From: JANQOH01 sp965200095
GTDB lineage: Bacteria; Pseudomonadota; Alphaproteobacteria; UBA7887
DNA: 64,000 nt
NCBI GenBank assembly: GCA_965200095.1
Contig: OZ241350.1
Coordinates: 2,232,001-2,296,000 of the forward strand
Direction: 5' to 3'
Notes under the pieces: generated by a model
Told to the model about the DNA's origin: nothing
The model's input: only the letters and a program-made list of their open reading frames with translations
Database searches by the model: none
Shown here: positions 63,733-64,000 of the stretch, one piece after another
Position numbering within the stretch: position 1 is the first letter of the stretch
How the letters are laid out: every line of letters begins with the position of its first letter
Program-made: the position numbers and the translations under genes

Positions 63733-64000
63733 ATGATGGAAGTGCTCTCTTACGATCAAGAACGGATCAGAAAAATTCTGATACGTTGCGCGAAGAATCG
63801 TACCACCACTTACCTTAGAGATGTCGGTTGCGAGATCGGACGGCCGCAACAAGGACCCTGGAAAGACGATTTGGATGCGATAAAGCGCTATGAAGAGGCG
63901 CACAGCCGACCCGACGTGACGCTGGTAGTCGTAGATAAGAAAAGCGGACTGCCATCAATATACAAGGGCAAGGCTCTGAAGCGGAGCGACCACGAGCGCG
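63733..64000 (+). CDS. Putative antitoxin, third ITYGELG-like paralog (cut by window edge)
   Basis: The first 89 codons of a third member of the 56780/57417 family: IRKILIRCAKNRTTTYLRD, VGCEIGRPQQGPW, RPDVTLVVVDKKSGLP and YKGKALKRSD align position by position. The central TYGELG is replaced by TYLRDVG. GGAGAAG lies just before the ATG at 63733; a second ATG follows directly. Whether a MazF-like gene follows is beyond the edge. Confidence 0.7.
   Translation, partial: MMEVLSYDQERIRKILIRCAKNRTTTYLRDVGCEIGRPQQGPWKDDLDAIKRYEEAHSRPDVTLVVVDKKSGLPSIYKGKALKRSDHER

Overview
This is a high-GC chromosome segment from an alphaproteobacterium. The evidence is gene content and order: tldD-coxB-ctaD-ctaB-small TM gene-ctaG-ctaE, then plsY-pyrC-pyrB, and gyrA-coaD-ppi-queA-tgt beside tRNA-Lys are all arrangements known from that class. 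I cannot name a genus. Interspersed palindromic repeats, a recent insertion sequence, a MITE-like element and decayed genes point to a plastic genome.

Layout. 0-10.4 kb: a DNA methyltransferase cut by the left edge, an enolase-superfamily enzyme, an omega-aminotransferase, thioredoxin, a fresh IS481-like element with a 5-bp target duplication, an ABC exporter pair, a histidine phosphatase, a SYLF protein, CobD, an ankyrin protein, and the copper proteins SCO1 and PCuAC. 10.4-11.9 kb: decayed coiled-coil genes and repeats. 11.9-21 kb: an acylase, tldD and the cytochrome oxidase operon. 21.7-26.3 kb: a large surface lipoprotein behind a poly-C tract, an outer-membrane barrel and a SAM-hydrolysing enzyme. 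26.8-40 kb: a complete type I-E CRISPR-Cas locus, all on the minus strand, ordered cas3, a 68-aa small ORF, cas8e, cas11, cas7, cas5, cas6e, cas1, cas2, leader and an array of 68 repeats. 40-56.7 kb: metabolic and housekeeping genes. 56.8-64 kb: a toxin-antitoxin-like island, a MITE, decayed genes and variable lipoprotein genes.

The most interesting feature is at about 37.13-37.28 kb, between cas3 and the small ORF. A consensus TATAAT box is followed by a degenerate CRISPR repeat, a 32-nt spacer-like segment and a second degenerate repeat. The spacer-like segment partly matches the DNA just downstream, beside an ATG type I-E PAM. Three of its four mismatches in the first 25 positions fall at positions 6, 12 and 24, which are not paired in Cascade R-loops. 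This is the architecture expected of a CreR-like guide RNA that lets Cascade repress its own operon.

A second candidate system is at 56.78-58.98 kb. Two paralogous proteins with an ITYG(D/E)LG winged-helix-like motif are each followed, with ATGA start-stop overlaps, by a MazF/PemK-like toxin gene. One toxin gene carries an internal deletion. The other is split by a 741-bp MITE whose exact removal, including one copy of its AATAT duplication, restores the full toxin reading frame. A third paralog begins at the right edge. The pairing suggests an unusual antitoxin family.

A third theme is surface variation. Three neighbouring genes at 59.5-63 kb share one 5-prime cassette but have different bodies. 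One has a 28-G tract straight after its lipobox, which puts the body out of frame, as in a phase-variable gene in the OFF state. A 13-bp homopolymer also lies upstream of the large lipoprotein gene at 22-24 kb.
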